Source: Entoloma clypeatum | Lineage: Eukaryota > Basidiomycota > Agaricomycetes > Agaricales > Entolomataceae | Reading direction: 5' to 3' | NCBI GenBank assembly: GCA_963565915.1 | Contig: OY751485.1 | Location: 2,728,001-2,792,000, forward strand | DNA: 64,000 nt | Part shown: piece after piece, positions 41,932 to 52,197 of the stretch | Layout: every line of letters begins with the position of its first letter | Position numbering within the stretch: the stretch's first letter is position 1 | Program-made: the position numbers and the translations under genes | Notes under the pieces: model-generated | Databases searched by the model: none | What the model was told of the DNA's origin: nothing | The model's input: only the letters and a program-made list of their open reading frames with translations

Positions 41932-43001
41932 TGAAAAGCGAGTTTGTGACGAGCGCCGAAAATGCGAGAGACTCTGGTCAGAGCTCTACAAACACCTCAA
42001 ACACCCAACAACACTCTCAACAAATAGTTCTAGGGGTGGTGGGAAAGAACCACTTATTTCGTAAGTAGGTTTGGTTCGTTTGCCTTTGTAGAATGTCAAC
42101 TCGCGAGCGCGCGTCGATATTCTGAGTGTAATTCAATAATATAAAATTAAGGAATTGGATTTTTGTCACGGAGACGGTTCACTGAGCGCACAGAGCTAAG
42201 AGACAGAAGAGGGGGCCTCGTTCTAATCTACTGTACATGGCAGGAAACTACGGGCCTTTATACACAGAGAGCATTCAAAAATAAATAAAGTTTATCACAA
42301 GTAAATGTCCAAAATCAAATAGGTAACTAATTTAATAGCCTTCCGAAGCTTGGTATATGTTATTTCCATAAGTTTTCCATTCGTCGAGAGGGTTACGGAC
42401 CCTAGCGGAGCGGAGTGTTGTCAATGCGTCCACGCGCGAGCATTCTAGAGCGCCGCATCAATATTGATCGGGACGATCAAATCCCCGGTTGCCATCGATC
42501 AAGGGTCCGAAGTGTCAGGACCGGATCCTGTCCATCAAAAGCGATCAACGACCCCGTTTCCAGGGTGCATTCTATTTCCGGTAAGTTCACATGGCTCGGC
42601 ATCACGGCATCAGTGATCGGCCGCCTTGTTCTGTGATGCATTCGGTACAGTGCGTCGCGTTCGAGATAATAAATCCCCCATGCCTCCGATTGTCCATATA
42701 TAGTAATAGTCAATGGATAGGGTGATAGACCATAGAATATTGGTATTAATGTTGGGTCCCCTCAATGGTCTTATCCATTAAGAATAGAATTATTGTGTCA
42801 AGTCTATGGTTAAGCCCTCAGAATGTGACTGTTCCCATGATCATGACTAAAGGTGGTCCAGTGGTATGTAGACTCTCTAGGTAGCCAGTAGTACCATCAG
42901 TTCCAATAGAATGTGTTTAATGGGAGCAACATTATATTCTTTTATTGATAAAAGTGTGGGATTTATGCATTTTCATGCACAGCCGCACAGCGGTCGTATC
43001 A
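41932..43001 (-). repeat. TRG 5' LTR
   Basis: Pairs with 34934-36003. The right border is set by the resumption of GypA-3 integrase sequence after ACGG. The same 78-codon sense frame lies at 42713-42477. Confidence 0.9.
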
Positions 43002-43404
43002 ACGGCATCACCTATGCAGGTGAACGAGTCTATGTTCCACCGGACCCACAACTATGTCAGGAACTGATGTTTGAATCACATGATACACCAGTGGCTGAAC
43101 ATCCAGGACAGTATCGGACGCACAAACTCCTCACTCGTACCTACTGGTGGCCCACCATCCTGCATGATGTGAAGAAATACATGAAGGGTTGTGACACCTG
43201 TCAATGCAACAAGATCAACAGACAGAAATGACATGCTCCGCTACACCCCCATGCAGCACCGAGTCATCCATGGGAAGACATGGAACTAACATCAGGACTG
43301 ACCATCCCTCAAAGAAGCTTGACACACTCCGATATGGACCAGTCAAAGCTCTAGAGAAGAAAGGGGCTAGCGCATACCTTCTTGATCTTCCAAAGACTTG
43401 GAAG
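43002..43404 (+). pseudogene. GypA-3 integrase zinc-binding part, internally deleted
   Basis: Reads VYVPPDPQLCQELMFESHDT, HPGQYRTHKL and CDTCQCNKINRQK (H-H-C-C zinc module), then a stop. After HPWEDM the catalytic core is missing, and the text jumps to GTNIRTDHPSKKLDTLRYGP near the C-terminus. The last five bases GGAAG (43400-43404) are the GypB target site. Confidence 0.8.
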
Positions 43405-43898
43405 TGTTAAGAACTGATTGACAAAAACGTCGGAGCTACGTCGGACGCGTCGGAAGGTCGGAAGGTCGGAGCGCGTGCAATGTAGGGGCAAGGACTTGGC
43501 TTCAACTTGTGTGTTGCGCCCTTGCTAATACGTTGGTGTCCTTATTTCGAAGGATCAGAGGATCAGAGGATCGGAGGTCGGAGGTCGGACTCAAGTTAAG
43601 AGTCGGAAAGAGGACGGGAGGTAAGATGTTGAATCTAAGTTGATATTCAAACTGAAGCTAATACACGATTCTACATAAGTTTAAATACTATGTCGGAGGA
43701 CGTGTGGCTTTGTTGGAGTCGGATAATGAGTGGCTGTCGGAGATTCTTAACATAAGTAAAATGGTCGGATGTAAGTAATGTACATAGTAACGAGATTCAT
43801 AACAGTAAGTATGCATAATAAGTATTAGTCAAAAATGTCAGAGGTGTCGGAGGTGTCGGGATTGGTCGGAAATCGTCGGAATTGGTCGGAATGTAACA
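43405..43898 (-). repeat. GypB 3' LTR with adjoining polypurine tract
   Basis: TG...CA ends. On the minus strand the tract AAGGGGGAAATAC (43899-43911) precedes it. One plus-strand end is a run of GTCGGAATTGG-like units. The ORF start of the antisense gene is 165 bp inside the element from this LTR. Confidence 0.9.
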
Positions 43899-44062
43899 GT
43901 ATTTCCCCCTTAGGGCCGAACCCATGAGGCCTAAGGACCTAGGTGGTCGGTGCGCATGAACTGCGTCATGTGATGCATTGGTTGAAAATACCGTCCGAGT
44001 GGTTCTTTCTTCTTGTTCCCCCATTCTCTTTTTGTTTCAAACTCTTCCGAAAAAACCTCAAT

Positions 44063-45022
44063 ATGTCGGCAACCGATTTTCAAAAGGAGATGGAGGCACT
44101 GCAGGCTAAGCTCACGGAGGTGGAGGCGAAGAAGCGAGCAGCAGAGGAGGAGGCTGTGAGGAAGGCTGAGGAGGAGCGGAGAGCGGAGAAAGAGAGGGCT
44201 GCGGAGGCGGTGCGGTTAGCGGAGGAGATGCATTGGGCGTCGGAGCTGGTGGCTCAGAAGAGGGCTGATGAAGTGGCCGTTGTGCAAGGTGCATCGGGCA
44301 AGGGGTCGGGGGAGCCGCAGGTGGAGAAGAAGAAGAAGAAGGTGATGAAGAAAAGGAAGGTAGAGGAGGTGACGGCGACGGTCGGAGAGGGGTCGGGAGT
44401 CGGGGTCGGGGTCGGCGCCTGTGATAGGTGCATTGTGAAGGGCGTCGAATGCAAACGTGATGAGTGAGTTCCTCTTTGGTTCATCTCTTCTGTTTTAACC
44501 TTTTGTTTTAGGAATAAGTCATCCTGCAAGGGTTGTGTCAAGGACAAGAAGAAGTGCGAGGTCGGAGCGTCGGAGGGAAAGTCAGAGGTGAAGGAGGTGA
44601 AGAAAACAGTGAAGGTGATTAAGGGGAAGAAAAAGGCGTCGGAGATGCCGTCGGAGAGTGGGTCGGAGGACACCGTCTTGGGTGTCCTCAAGATGATACT
44701 GGTGGAGACGAGGCAGGTGAGGCGACTGCTAACAGCAGTCGAAGGCTTGGTGAACACCGAGTATCAACCCGAGTCGCCGGAGGCGTCGGAGGAAGGGTCG
44801 GAGTCGGAGATGGATACAGCGGAGGAGACGCACAAGTTGAGACTGGAGAAGAGGATCGCGAGAAGGATTAGAAAGGATCTTGTGAATAGGAAGAGGTTGG
44901 AGTTGCCGGAGCTGTCGGACAATTCCGACATGTCAATTTCGGAGCCGTTGGAGAAAGCGGAGTCGGAGGAGGAGTCGGACAAGGAGGAGGGTCCATCAAA
45001 CAAGAAACAATGTACTAAGTAG
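44063..45022 (+). CDS. Antisense GypB gene: coiled coil plus Zn2Cys6-like cluster, one intron
   Basis: Two exons, 44063-44463 and 44512-45022, are joined over a 48-nt intron (GTGAGTTCC...TTTTAACC...GTTTTAG), giving 303 residues. The start is MSATDFQKEME; an upstream in-frame ATG at 43943 is possible. Residues 5-75 are a charged heptad helix (Glu/Lys/Ala). Splicing unites CDRCIVKGVEC with CKGCVKDKKKC to give C-x2-C-x6-C-x8-C-x2-C-x6-C, the spacing of the fungal Zn(II)2Cys6 DNA-binding cluster. Unspliced, a stop follows exon 1. Lys-rich segments may be nuclear-localisation signals. The C-terminus is Ser/Glu-acidic. It runs against gag-pol and ends 28 bp from the pol stop. Transcription probably starts near the 3' LTR. 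The function, perhaps control of the element, is inferred. Confidence 0.7.
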
Positions 45023-45049
45023 ATAGAATAGTACTTGTTTTTTCTTGTT

Positions 45050-45536
45050 TCAGAGCGATGTGAGCGGATTCGGTTTGTCGGGATAAGCGGAGTGAAAGTC
45101 GGAGACAAGCTCGGGGGCATTTTCCAATTCATTGGCTGGTAGCCAAGAGAATTCTTCATCAGTGTTTTCATATCCTAACCAACGGATGAAATATAGTAGC
45201 TTGCAGCTACGTTGTCGGTCGATCTTTGAGTTGACTATTTCAGCGATCTCATACTCAAGTTCTCCGTCAATGTCAATCGGAGGAGGCGGAGGTTGGGTCC
45301 GATTCAGAATGGTGTTCGGAGTTGCAGGTTCAAGCATGGAGACGTGGTAGACGGGGTGAACACTGCGGAATGTGTTGGGGAGTTGGAGGGTAAAGGAGTG
45401 TGTGCCGGGTTGTGCAATGATCTCGTATGGTCCCAAGTACTTTTCTGAGAGTTTCTTGGATGGGCGTGTTGTGCGGAAGAACTGTGCTTTGACGAAAACC
45501 TGTTGTCCGACAGAAAATGTTGGAGGTGCGATCCAA
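45050..45536 (-). pseudogene. GypB integrase C-terminus and chromodomain
   Basis: Reads NWIAPPTFSVGQQVFVKAQF, SEKYLGPYEII, FRSVHPVYHVSMLEP and the chromodomain EYEIAEIVNSKID...LYFIRWLGYENTDEEFSWLP. Chromodomains of chromoviruses steer integration to chromatin marks. The frame is complete to its stop at 45050, but it is cut from the rest of integrase by GypA-2 at TTATT. Confidence 0.85.
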
Positions 45537-45541
45537 TTATT

Positions 45542-45943
45542 TGTTATGCTTAACAAACCGTTCCAAGGTTCGGGCAGAGTATGCAGGAAAGTGGAAAGGC
45601 GAAGAGCAAAGTGATTGCTAAATCTAAGGAATCTACTACAGTACTAGACGTTTATATAGGTACTGACTATAGGCGGTAGCGGATGAGTCAGTACTGCGGA
45701 AGGCAGTGCGCATGAGTAAGGCGACTGCGGAAGGCTATGTACAGTGAGTAAGCTGACTGCGGAAAGCAAGTCAGCACGGGAGCGAAGTATACTAAAGGGG
45801 ATGACAAAGTAATGTAATGAGTCAGACTGGGAATCGAAGGTTGCGAAAGTAGACATTAGATATAGTAAGTTCGTAAGAGGGCGCCGAGTCGGGCTGATAA
45901 GTAAAAGATATGACGTGGTCCTCATACCATAGAGTCCGTAACA
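45542..45943 (-). repeat. GypA-2 3' LTR and polypurine tract
   Basis: 402 bp, TG...CA. On the minus strand GCTTGGAGAGGGGAACA (45944-45960) precedes it as the primer tract. It contains three diverged repeats of about 31 bp around GACTGCGGAAGG. Confidence 0.9.
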
Positions 45944-45977
45944 TGTTCCCCTCTCCAAGCTCTGTGTCCTCACAGAG

Positions 45978-46349
45978 TCACTGTCCCCATCCCTCATTGT
46001 TGCCGGGATCGGACCAGTTCGGACTCTCCTTGAGGCTCCAATCATATATCAACTCCTCATTGATGGCTACGGCGAGTTCAAGGCCTTTGATGGCCAGCTG
46101 AATGCGTCGATTTTCGATGACGAGGGTGCTGGTGTAATTCCCGAGAATTTGTTTTTCTTTGGGAGTCGGGGCGACGGGGAGATTGGACAACAAATGAAGT
46201 CGGATATTCATCTGGCGATGAAGGAGATCGGCGAGGGAAGTTTCAAGGGCATGGATTTGGTCTCTCATGGAGAGCGCTTCGTTCATAAGGGCGGCGATGG
46301 CGGGGTTGATGTCAGTGGTGGAGGTGGAGGTGAGGATGGTGTTTGACAT
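45978..46349 (-). CDS. GypA ORF3, small helical protein after pol
   Basis: 123 residues starting MSNTILTSTSTTDINPAIAA. The centre is a predicted helix (MRDQIHALETSLADLLHRQM), and the C-terminus is NWSDPGNNEGWGQ. It lies between the pol stop (46483) and the polypurine tract. The same ORF is recognisable in GypA-1 (21285-21621) and, more diverged, in GypA-3 (57581-57949, ending NGTGWGQ), which suggests selection on the family. No known domain is recognised; an envelope role is unlikely because no membrane segment is seen in this part. Confidence 0.6.
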   Translation of the reverse strand: MSNTILTSTSTTDINPAIAALMNEALSMRDQIHALETSLADLLHRQMNIRLHLLSNLPVAPTPKEKQILGNYTSTLVIENRRIQLAIKGLELAVAINEELIYDWSLKESPNWSDPGNNEGWGQ

Positions 46350-46482
46350 GGCGGTGAGGATGGTTGAGAGGTAAAAGAAGAATGGGGTGGCTATATTGGG
46401 CAGGGAGAAGACTAGAGCGGGGAACTCGGTGTGTGGTTGACTGATGAGGTCGATACTGCCATGGGTTTTGAGAACTCGTCTT

Positions 46483-49400
46483 TTATTGTGGACGAGACGG
46501 GTTCTGCCGATGGAAATCACGGATCAAATCTTGAGCATTCTGAACATTAGTTCGAGGTTCCCATGTGTTCTCTTCTGGACCATATCCTTCCCACTGGACG
46601 AGGTACTGGATCTTTCTGCGGAACTTTCGAGAGTCTAGGATTGTAGACACATGGTACTCTTCTCGTCCTTCAACAATGATCGGATCAGGGGCTGGTTTCT
46701 TTTTCTGGATGGCGTACTTCGGAGTTTCATATGGTGACAACAGGGTCTCGTCGAACACAGGGTGAATCATCTTCCAAGTCTTTGGAAGATCAAGAAGGTA
46801 TGCGCTAGCTCCTTTCTTCTCTAGGACTTTGAATGGTCCATGTTGGAGTGCATCAAGTTTCTTTGAGGGGCGATCGGTCCTGATGTTAGTCCCTTCCAGC
46901 CACACCTTGTCTCCAATGCGGTAGTCCCGAGACGGACTTTGCTGTGTGTCAACTGTCTTCTTCATCTGATCCTGTGCTTGTTTCAGTGCAGCATTGGCTT
47001 CTTCTCGTGCCTGTTTAAGTTTTTTCAAGAAGTCGTTGGCAGCCGGATTAGTATCTTCTAACACGAGCTCTCCCTTCCACGGATGTAAACCGTAGTTGAG
47101 GTAGAATGGGGTGTGCTTCGTTGCCTGATGTTCTTTGTCATTGTACTGGAACTCTGCGATTGTGATCCATTCAGCCCAATCATCCTGTAGATGGTTGACA
47201 AAGTTTTGTAAGAATGCTTCCGTTTCCTGATGCGATCGCTCAGCCTGTCCATCAGTCTGTGGGTGGTATGCGGTGGACAGGTTCCTCTTGATCCCTAACA
47301 TGCGGCAGAGTGTCTCCATGAACTTTGCAGCGAACTGCGGTCCCCTATCACTGATGATCTTCTTGGGAATCCCATGAAGCTTCCATATCTGATCCCGATA
47401 GATCTTGGCTAATCCTTCAGCTGATAGTTCCACGGTTGTTGGAATGAGGTGAAGCATCTTCGAATGTCTATCCGTGATGACCAGAATTGCGTTTTTTTCC
47501 ATCAGATTCTGGTATTGGTCCCACAACGTCGATTCCTATGTCTTCCCATGGGTGACTTGGTGCTGCATGGGGATGTAGCGGAGCATGTCGCTTTTGTCGG
47601 TTAATCTTGTTGCATTGACAAGTGTCGCAACCCTTCACATACTTCTTCACATCATGCAGTATGGTAGGCCACCAGTAGGTGTGAGTGAGGAGTTCATGTG
47701 TCCGGTACTGTCCTGGATGTCCAGCCACTGGTGCATCGTGTGACTCAAACATCAATTCTTGTCGTAATTGTGGATCTGGCGGGACATAGACTCGTTAGCC
47801 TGCATATGTGATGCCGTTTTCCTGTTGATACCAATGAGGATTCTTCTTTAGACCCTGGGCTACTTCTGTCTCCATGCGGTTTGAACCCTTGATGCGTGCG
47901 ATCCACGGATTTTCAATGGTTGTGACGTTTCCAATTTTGATGGAATCAGATGTTTCACCCCCTTCAAAGAATTGTTCCTCCGTGAACATCTCCATTTGTA
48001 CCACATCTTCTGATTCCAACCGTTTCAAGAATAGTCCTTCCTTGAGCATCTGGTCACTGTCCTGTGGTTCGAGTTCCGCTTCATACCAGGGTAAGCGTGA
48101 CAGGATGTCCGCTTTCGCATTGGTCTTGCCGGGCACATGCCGTAATTCGAAGTCATAGTCTTGTAACTTCATTTTCCAGCGTCGCTGTCGTTGATTTAGG
48201 TCCTGAGGACGACGGAAATATTCCAGGTTCTTGTGATCGGTCAAGATCTCGAAACGTTCCCTGGCTTCAAGCAGATAGTGTCTCCAATCTTTCAATGCTT
48301 CCACAACTGCCAGGAGTTCCTTGTCATATATCTCGTAATTCTGTTCAGCCGCGGACATGGTCCGCGACAAGAACACGATGGGGTGCCATTTGTTATCTTG
48401 CTTCTGAGAGAGTACTGCTCCAATTGCATAGCCCAATGCATCGGTTTCAACCCTGAACTGTCCCTCTGGCTTCGGTAATGCCAAGACTGGTGCCGATGTA
48501 ATTGCCTGTATGAGACCTTCAAAAGCTTGCTGCTCCATTGGTCCCCAAGTAAATGCCGTACCGCCTGTGAGCGCGGTGAGAGGTTTCACGATGTTTGAGT
48601 ACCCTTCAATAAATCGTCGATAGAAGTTAGCAAATCCAAGGAACTTCTGAACTTCCTTTTTTGATGTGGGTGCTCGCCAGTTTCGAATTGTATCCACCTT
48701 CTCAGTTTCCATCTCAACGCGTCCCTCACCAACCACATATTCCAATATAGGACATTTCGTTACTTCCCATAAACACTTCTTTTCCTTTAGGAACAAATCA
48801 TTGTCCGATAGGATCTGTAGGATTTCTTCAGTGTTTCGCGCGAGTTCTTCCTTGGTTTTACCGATAACCACGATGTCATCCATGTAGATCATGCAGATAC
48901 GTCGGCGGATCTGGTCCCGGAATAGACTAGCCATCATCCGAGAGAATGTTCCTGGGGAGTTGCAAAGACCAAAAAACATGACCAATGGTTCGAACAATCC
49001 TCGACTGGTGAGGAAGGCAGCTTTCCATTCATCGCCCTCCTTGATCCGGACATTGTTATAGCCCCACATGATGTCCATTTTATTGAAGTAGACCGCATCT
49101 TTCAGTACGTCCAAGAGATCGGATATTTGTGGGAGTGGGAACTTGTCTTTGACCGTGAATTTATTGACCATGCGGTAATCTTGTACCAATCATTTGGAGC
49201 CATCCTTCTTGTTGATGAAGAAGCAAGGGGAGGCATAAGGGGATTTGGACGGGCGGATCTTTCCTGTTGCTAGACCTTTGTCAATGAATGCGTCCAATTC
49301 TTCTTGTTCCTTTTGCGTCATAGGATATGTATTTCCTCCTAGTTCCTTTGGTGCGTCCGGTGTAAGTTCAATACCATGGTCCCATTCCCTCTCCTTTGGG

Positions 49401-50092
49401 ATCTTGTCAAAATTCTCTTTCTCGAAAAGATGAGCAAATCGTTCAACATATGAGGGTCGTTTGGTTGTGGGAGGTGGTGTGGGAGTGACAGCTTCCAAAA
49501 TAGGGTCTCCAGGCTTCCATTTCTGATCCGACTTTTTGGGTGCATCTTTGTCGCGCACCTCAACCATGCGAACCCGATGTTTGCGACCATTAAGGTTAAT
49601 CCTAAAATCCGAGTGTTTGGTTCGACATGTTGTTGGGCACCGGTTAAATGTTACCGCGCCGGTTGTCCAATTGATTGTGGGGTTGTGGTGTACCAGCCAG
49701 TCATGTCCCAAGAGCATGTCCGTTCTCCCAATGTCCAGTACCATTGCTTCCATGGTTTCCTGATGTGCTCCCAAATCCAGTTTGACTTCGGCAAGTTGGC
49801 TCGCTTTCTGTTGTCGATTTGGTGATCCATCCGCATTTAGAATTGCTATGGGTGGTATTCCTCGCGTGGGGAGGTTCTGTTCGCGTACTATTCTGGGATG
49901 GATGCATGTGCGTTCACATCCGCTGTCAACCTCAGGTCGGATAACCTTTGGTCCTCGTCGTGTTTTGAGCTGAGCTAACAGCCTGATTTCTTGTCTTTTC
50001 GGAGGTTTATCTCCCTTCACAATCTTAGTCGACGCAGCGGCTCGCTTGGCAGGGATGACATAGGTTCTATTGTCTGCAGTCATACAAGGCAA
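46483..50092 (-). pseudogene. GypA-2 polyprotein: protease, RT, RNase H, integrase, chromodomain
   Basis: Protease VDSGCERTCIHP; RT with DYRMVNKFTVKDKFPLP and CMIYMDDIVVIG (YMDD intact); RNase H with VETDALGYAIGAVLSQ and TDHKNLEYF; integrase HHCC (HPGQYRTHEL...CDTCQCNK), DDE core (ISDRGPQF, TDGQAERSHQETE) and C-terminal chromodomain YHVSTILDSRKFRRKIQYLV. Defects: TGA after NKKDGSK (about 49189), TAA after GITYAG (about 47795) and a one-base shift in an A7 run at about 47492-47498. Otherwise the length and domain order are those of a complete chromovirus Pol. Confidence 0.9.
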
Positions 50093-50133
50093 GCAAGTCT
50101 GTTTAATAGATAAGGGTCGCGACTTAGCGTCGT

Positions 50134-51336
50134 TTAATCGGACCCTTCAGGAAAATCCTTCTCGTCGGCTTCTAAGATTGTGGTTTCATCATTCTCGGCA
50201 TCTTCCTCGGACACCTTCCTAACCCTTCCGGAGTTCTTCTTCGGCTTGCGGCAGTTGCGCACGATATGGCCTTCTTGGTCACAGTTGAAACACTTGCGAC
50301 CATCTTTCTTCTTTGGAGCGCTACAGTCTTTAGCCAGATGACCGAAGCGCTGACAGTTGTAGCAATGGGCTACTCCTGCTTTGTCGATCTCCATGGCTTT
50401 GCCCTGACCACCATAAGTGGTACCCGATCCGGTGCGCATGTCACTGCCACCTCGGATGACCAGTGCGTGTCCTTCCATCTGTCATCCCTTGTTTCGGATC
50501 TCCTTTGCGTAATCGGTGTACGTCTTGCCATCGCTAGCCACTTGTTCAGAGATTCTGCGGTTGATGTCTTTCTCTAGGATGTATTTCCCAGTTTCTTCGC
50601 CAAGGTTTGACAGTCCCAAGAGTTCTTCAAATTCATCCAAGAACTCATCAACAGTGCGTTTCTCTTGTTTCAGGACTTCGAGTCTCGCTTTGGCAGTGAC
50701 CGACTTGTTGGTGATGGAGAATCGTGTGGCGATATCATCGGAAAAACCTAGCCAGGTGATGTTCTCGTTGTCAACGGCAAGAGCGTCTAACTTGTTACTG
50801 ACCCAGTGTCTGCCGGACCCTTCCATCATGCGGGATAGCACCGCAAGAATCTTCTGATCGTCTGTGAGGCTCTTTTGGAACCTGATGTATAGTTTGGTGG
50901 CCTTCCACCACTCGTCAAAGGTGTATCTGTCCTTGAACATCCCAGGATCTTTGATGATCTTGGATGTATCCATTGTTTGTACAGCCGGGGCTTCTGCCAT
51001 GTCTAGAGTCTGCGGAGGAGAAGAGGGGTTGGGTTGTTGGGATGAAGATGGGGTTCGGGATACAGGTAAGGATTGAAAATGAGTCCCTGTTCTAGGCGTC
51101 TGTTCGATATCTGACTGCGCAGAGTCAAAAGTAAATTCGTCAGGGGACTCGTTGGCGGAATCGGTGGCAAAACGTTCAGAGTATTTCCTCTGTAAATCTC
51201 TAAGGAATCTCTGTTCCTGCGCGTCTGTTGGTCTCGAGAAGGGGTCAAGTCTCTCATTTCGTGCCCAGCGGTTGGACTCGGTCTGTTGTTCTTCGGTGGT
51301 GAAGTGGGCGTAGATCTGCTGCTTCAAGTAAGACAT
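50134..51336 (-). pseudogene. GypA-2 Gag
   Basis: Starts MSYLKQQIYAHFTTEEQQ. The capsid core is MFKDRYTFDEWWKATKLYIR to LEEFEELLGLSNLG-like text, and it is followed by a TGA at 50479-50481 where GypA-1 has CGA. After the stop come two zinc knuckles CYNCQRFGHLAKDC and CFNCDQEGHIVRNC and an acidic tail. A single CpG transition is the only defect noticed. Confidence 0.85.
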
Positions 51337-51689
51337 GATGATGTGGCTCTGGGACGTCTCGGTGTGAGCGTCCTAATCAATCTTCTGATAATGGTTGTCT
51401 GGACACCGATGAACTCTCTGATCTCTGTGATCTGACCTGTCTGAGGTCCTTTTTGAACGCGAAAGCTTTCGAGTTCGTTCTGTCGGGCATTGTAACGTGC
51501 GATCTGGTGTTGCTGAGCAAGATGGATGCTCTCTGCTATCTCGCCATGGGGGCGATGCTCGTCGTTGTCTAGTTCTTCGTCAAGCACCTGCTGTAGGATG
51601 CGACGGATCTCCGATTCGATGTACTGCTGGATAAGCGTAAAATCGATACTGTCTCGAGGACTTAGCTCCTCCTGTCGGGCTTCTGGCAT
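51324..51689 (-). CDS. GypA-2 ORF1
   Basis: MPEARQEELSPRDSIDFTLI... to SSCLT, 121 residues and stop, overlapping the gag start by 13 nt. It is helical, rich in Glu and Arg, and nearly identical to GypA-1 ORF1. An upstream extension is open to 51779. The overlap geometry would allow termination-reinitiation or frameshifting into Gag. Confidence 0.5.
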   Translation of the reverse strand: MPEARQEELSPRDSIDFTLIQQYIESEIRRILQQVLDEELDNDEHRPHGEIAESIHLAQQHQIARYNARQNELESFRVQKGPQTGQITEIREFIGVQTTIIRRLIRTLTPRRPRATSSCLT

Positions 51690-51791
51690 GCTGAATGGGT
51701 TACTGGTGAAGTCTTCAAAGAAGCGCGACGTCTTGACTCGTCTGGTAGTTGCTCTCTTTGCTCTGGGCGAACCTAACAAGATTTAGCAACT

Positions 51792-52192
51792 TGTTATGCT
51801 TAACAAACCGTTCCAAGGTTCGGGCAGAGTATGCAGGAAGTGGAAAGGCGAAGAGCAAAGTGATTGCTAAATCTAAGGAATCTACTACAGTACTAGACAT
51901 TTATATAGGTACTGACTATAGGCGGTAGCGGATGAGTCAGTACTGCGGAAGGCAGTGCGCATGAGTAAGGCGACTGCGGAAGGCTATGTACAGTGAGTAA
52001 GCTGACTGCGGAAAGCGAGTCAGCGCGGGAGCGAAGTATACTAAAGGGGATGACAAAGTAATGTAATGAGTCAGACTGGGAATCGAAGGTTGCGAAAGTA
52101 GACATTAGATATAGTAAGTTCGTAAGAGGGCGCCGAGTCGGGCCAATAAGTAAAAGATATGACGTGGTCCTCATACCGTAGAGTCCGTAACA
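51792..52192 (-). repeat. GypA-2 5' LTR
   Basis: 401 bp, pairs with 45542-45943. The TSD TTATT follows at 52193. The region between this LTR and ORF1 (51690-51791) is a short leader; no PBS could be assigned. Confidence 0.9.
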
Positions 52193-52197
52193 TTATT

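Larger units (their letters stand above)
34934..43001 (-). mobile_element. TRG: Gag-only LTR retrotransposon
   Basis: Two LTRs of equal length (1070 bp, about two differences by eye, termini TG...CA) enclose 5.9 kb. GypA-3 sequence flanks both sides with ACGG repeated (34930-34933 and 43002-43005; a 5-bp reading AACGG is also possible). In minus orientation a TGG-starting PBS follows the 5' LTR and a polypurine tract precedes the 3' LTR. The only convincing gene is an intact 617-codon Gag. Protease, RT, RNase H and integrase were not found in any frame. The element is therefore mobilised in trans, if at all. A third LTR lies in CopB. Confidence 0.85.
45542..52192 (-). mobile_element. GypA-2: near-complete Ty3/gypsy element with TSD TTATT
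   Basis: LTRs 45542-45943 and 51792-52192 are flanked by TTATT (45537-45541 and 52193-52197). The GypB integrase frame resumes across it. The order on the minus strand is LTR, ORF1, gag, protease-RT-RNase H-integrase-chromodomain, ORF3, polypurine tract, LTR. About six LTR differences are visible. A few point defects exist: TGA in gag, TGA in RT, TAA before the integrase, and a homopolymer frameshift in the integrase. It is the best reference copy of GypA. Confidence 0.9.

Noticed and set aside
43943..44062. Upstream ATG (43943) as start of the antisense GypB gene
   Set aside because: The added 40 residues are hydrophobic and unlike the charged helix that follows. The ATG at 44063 gives a simpler N-terminus. 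The upstream start cannot be excluded.
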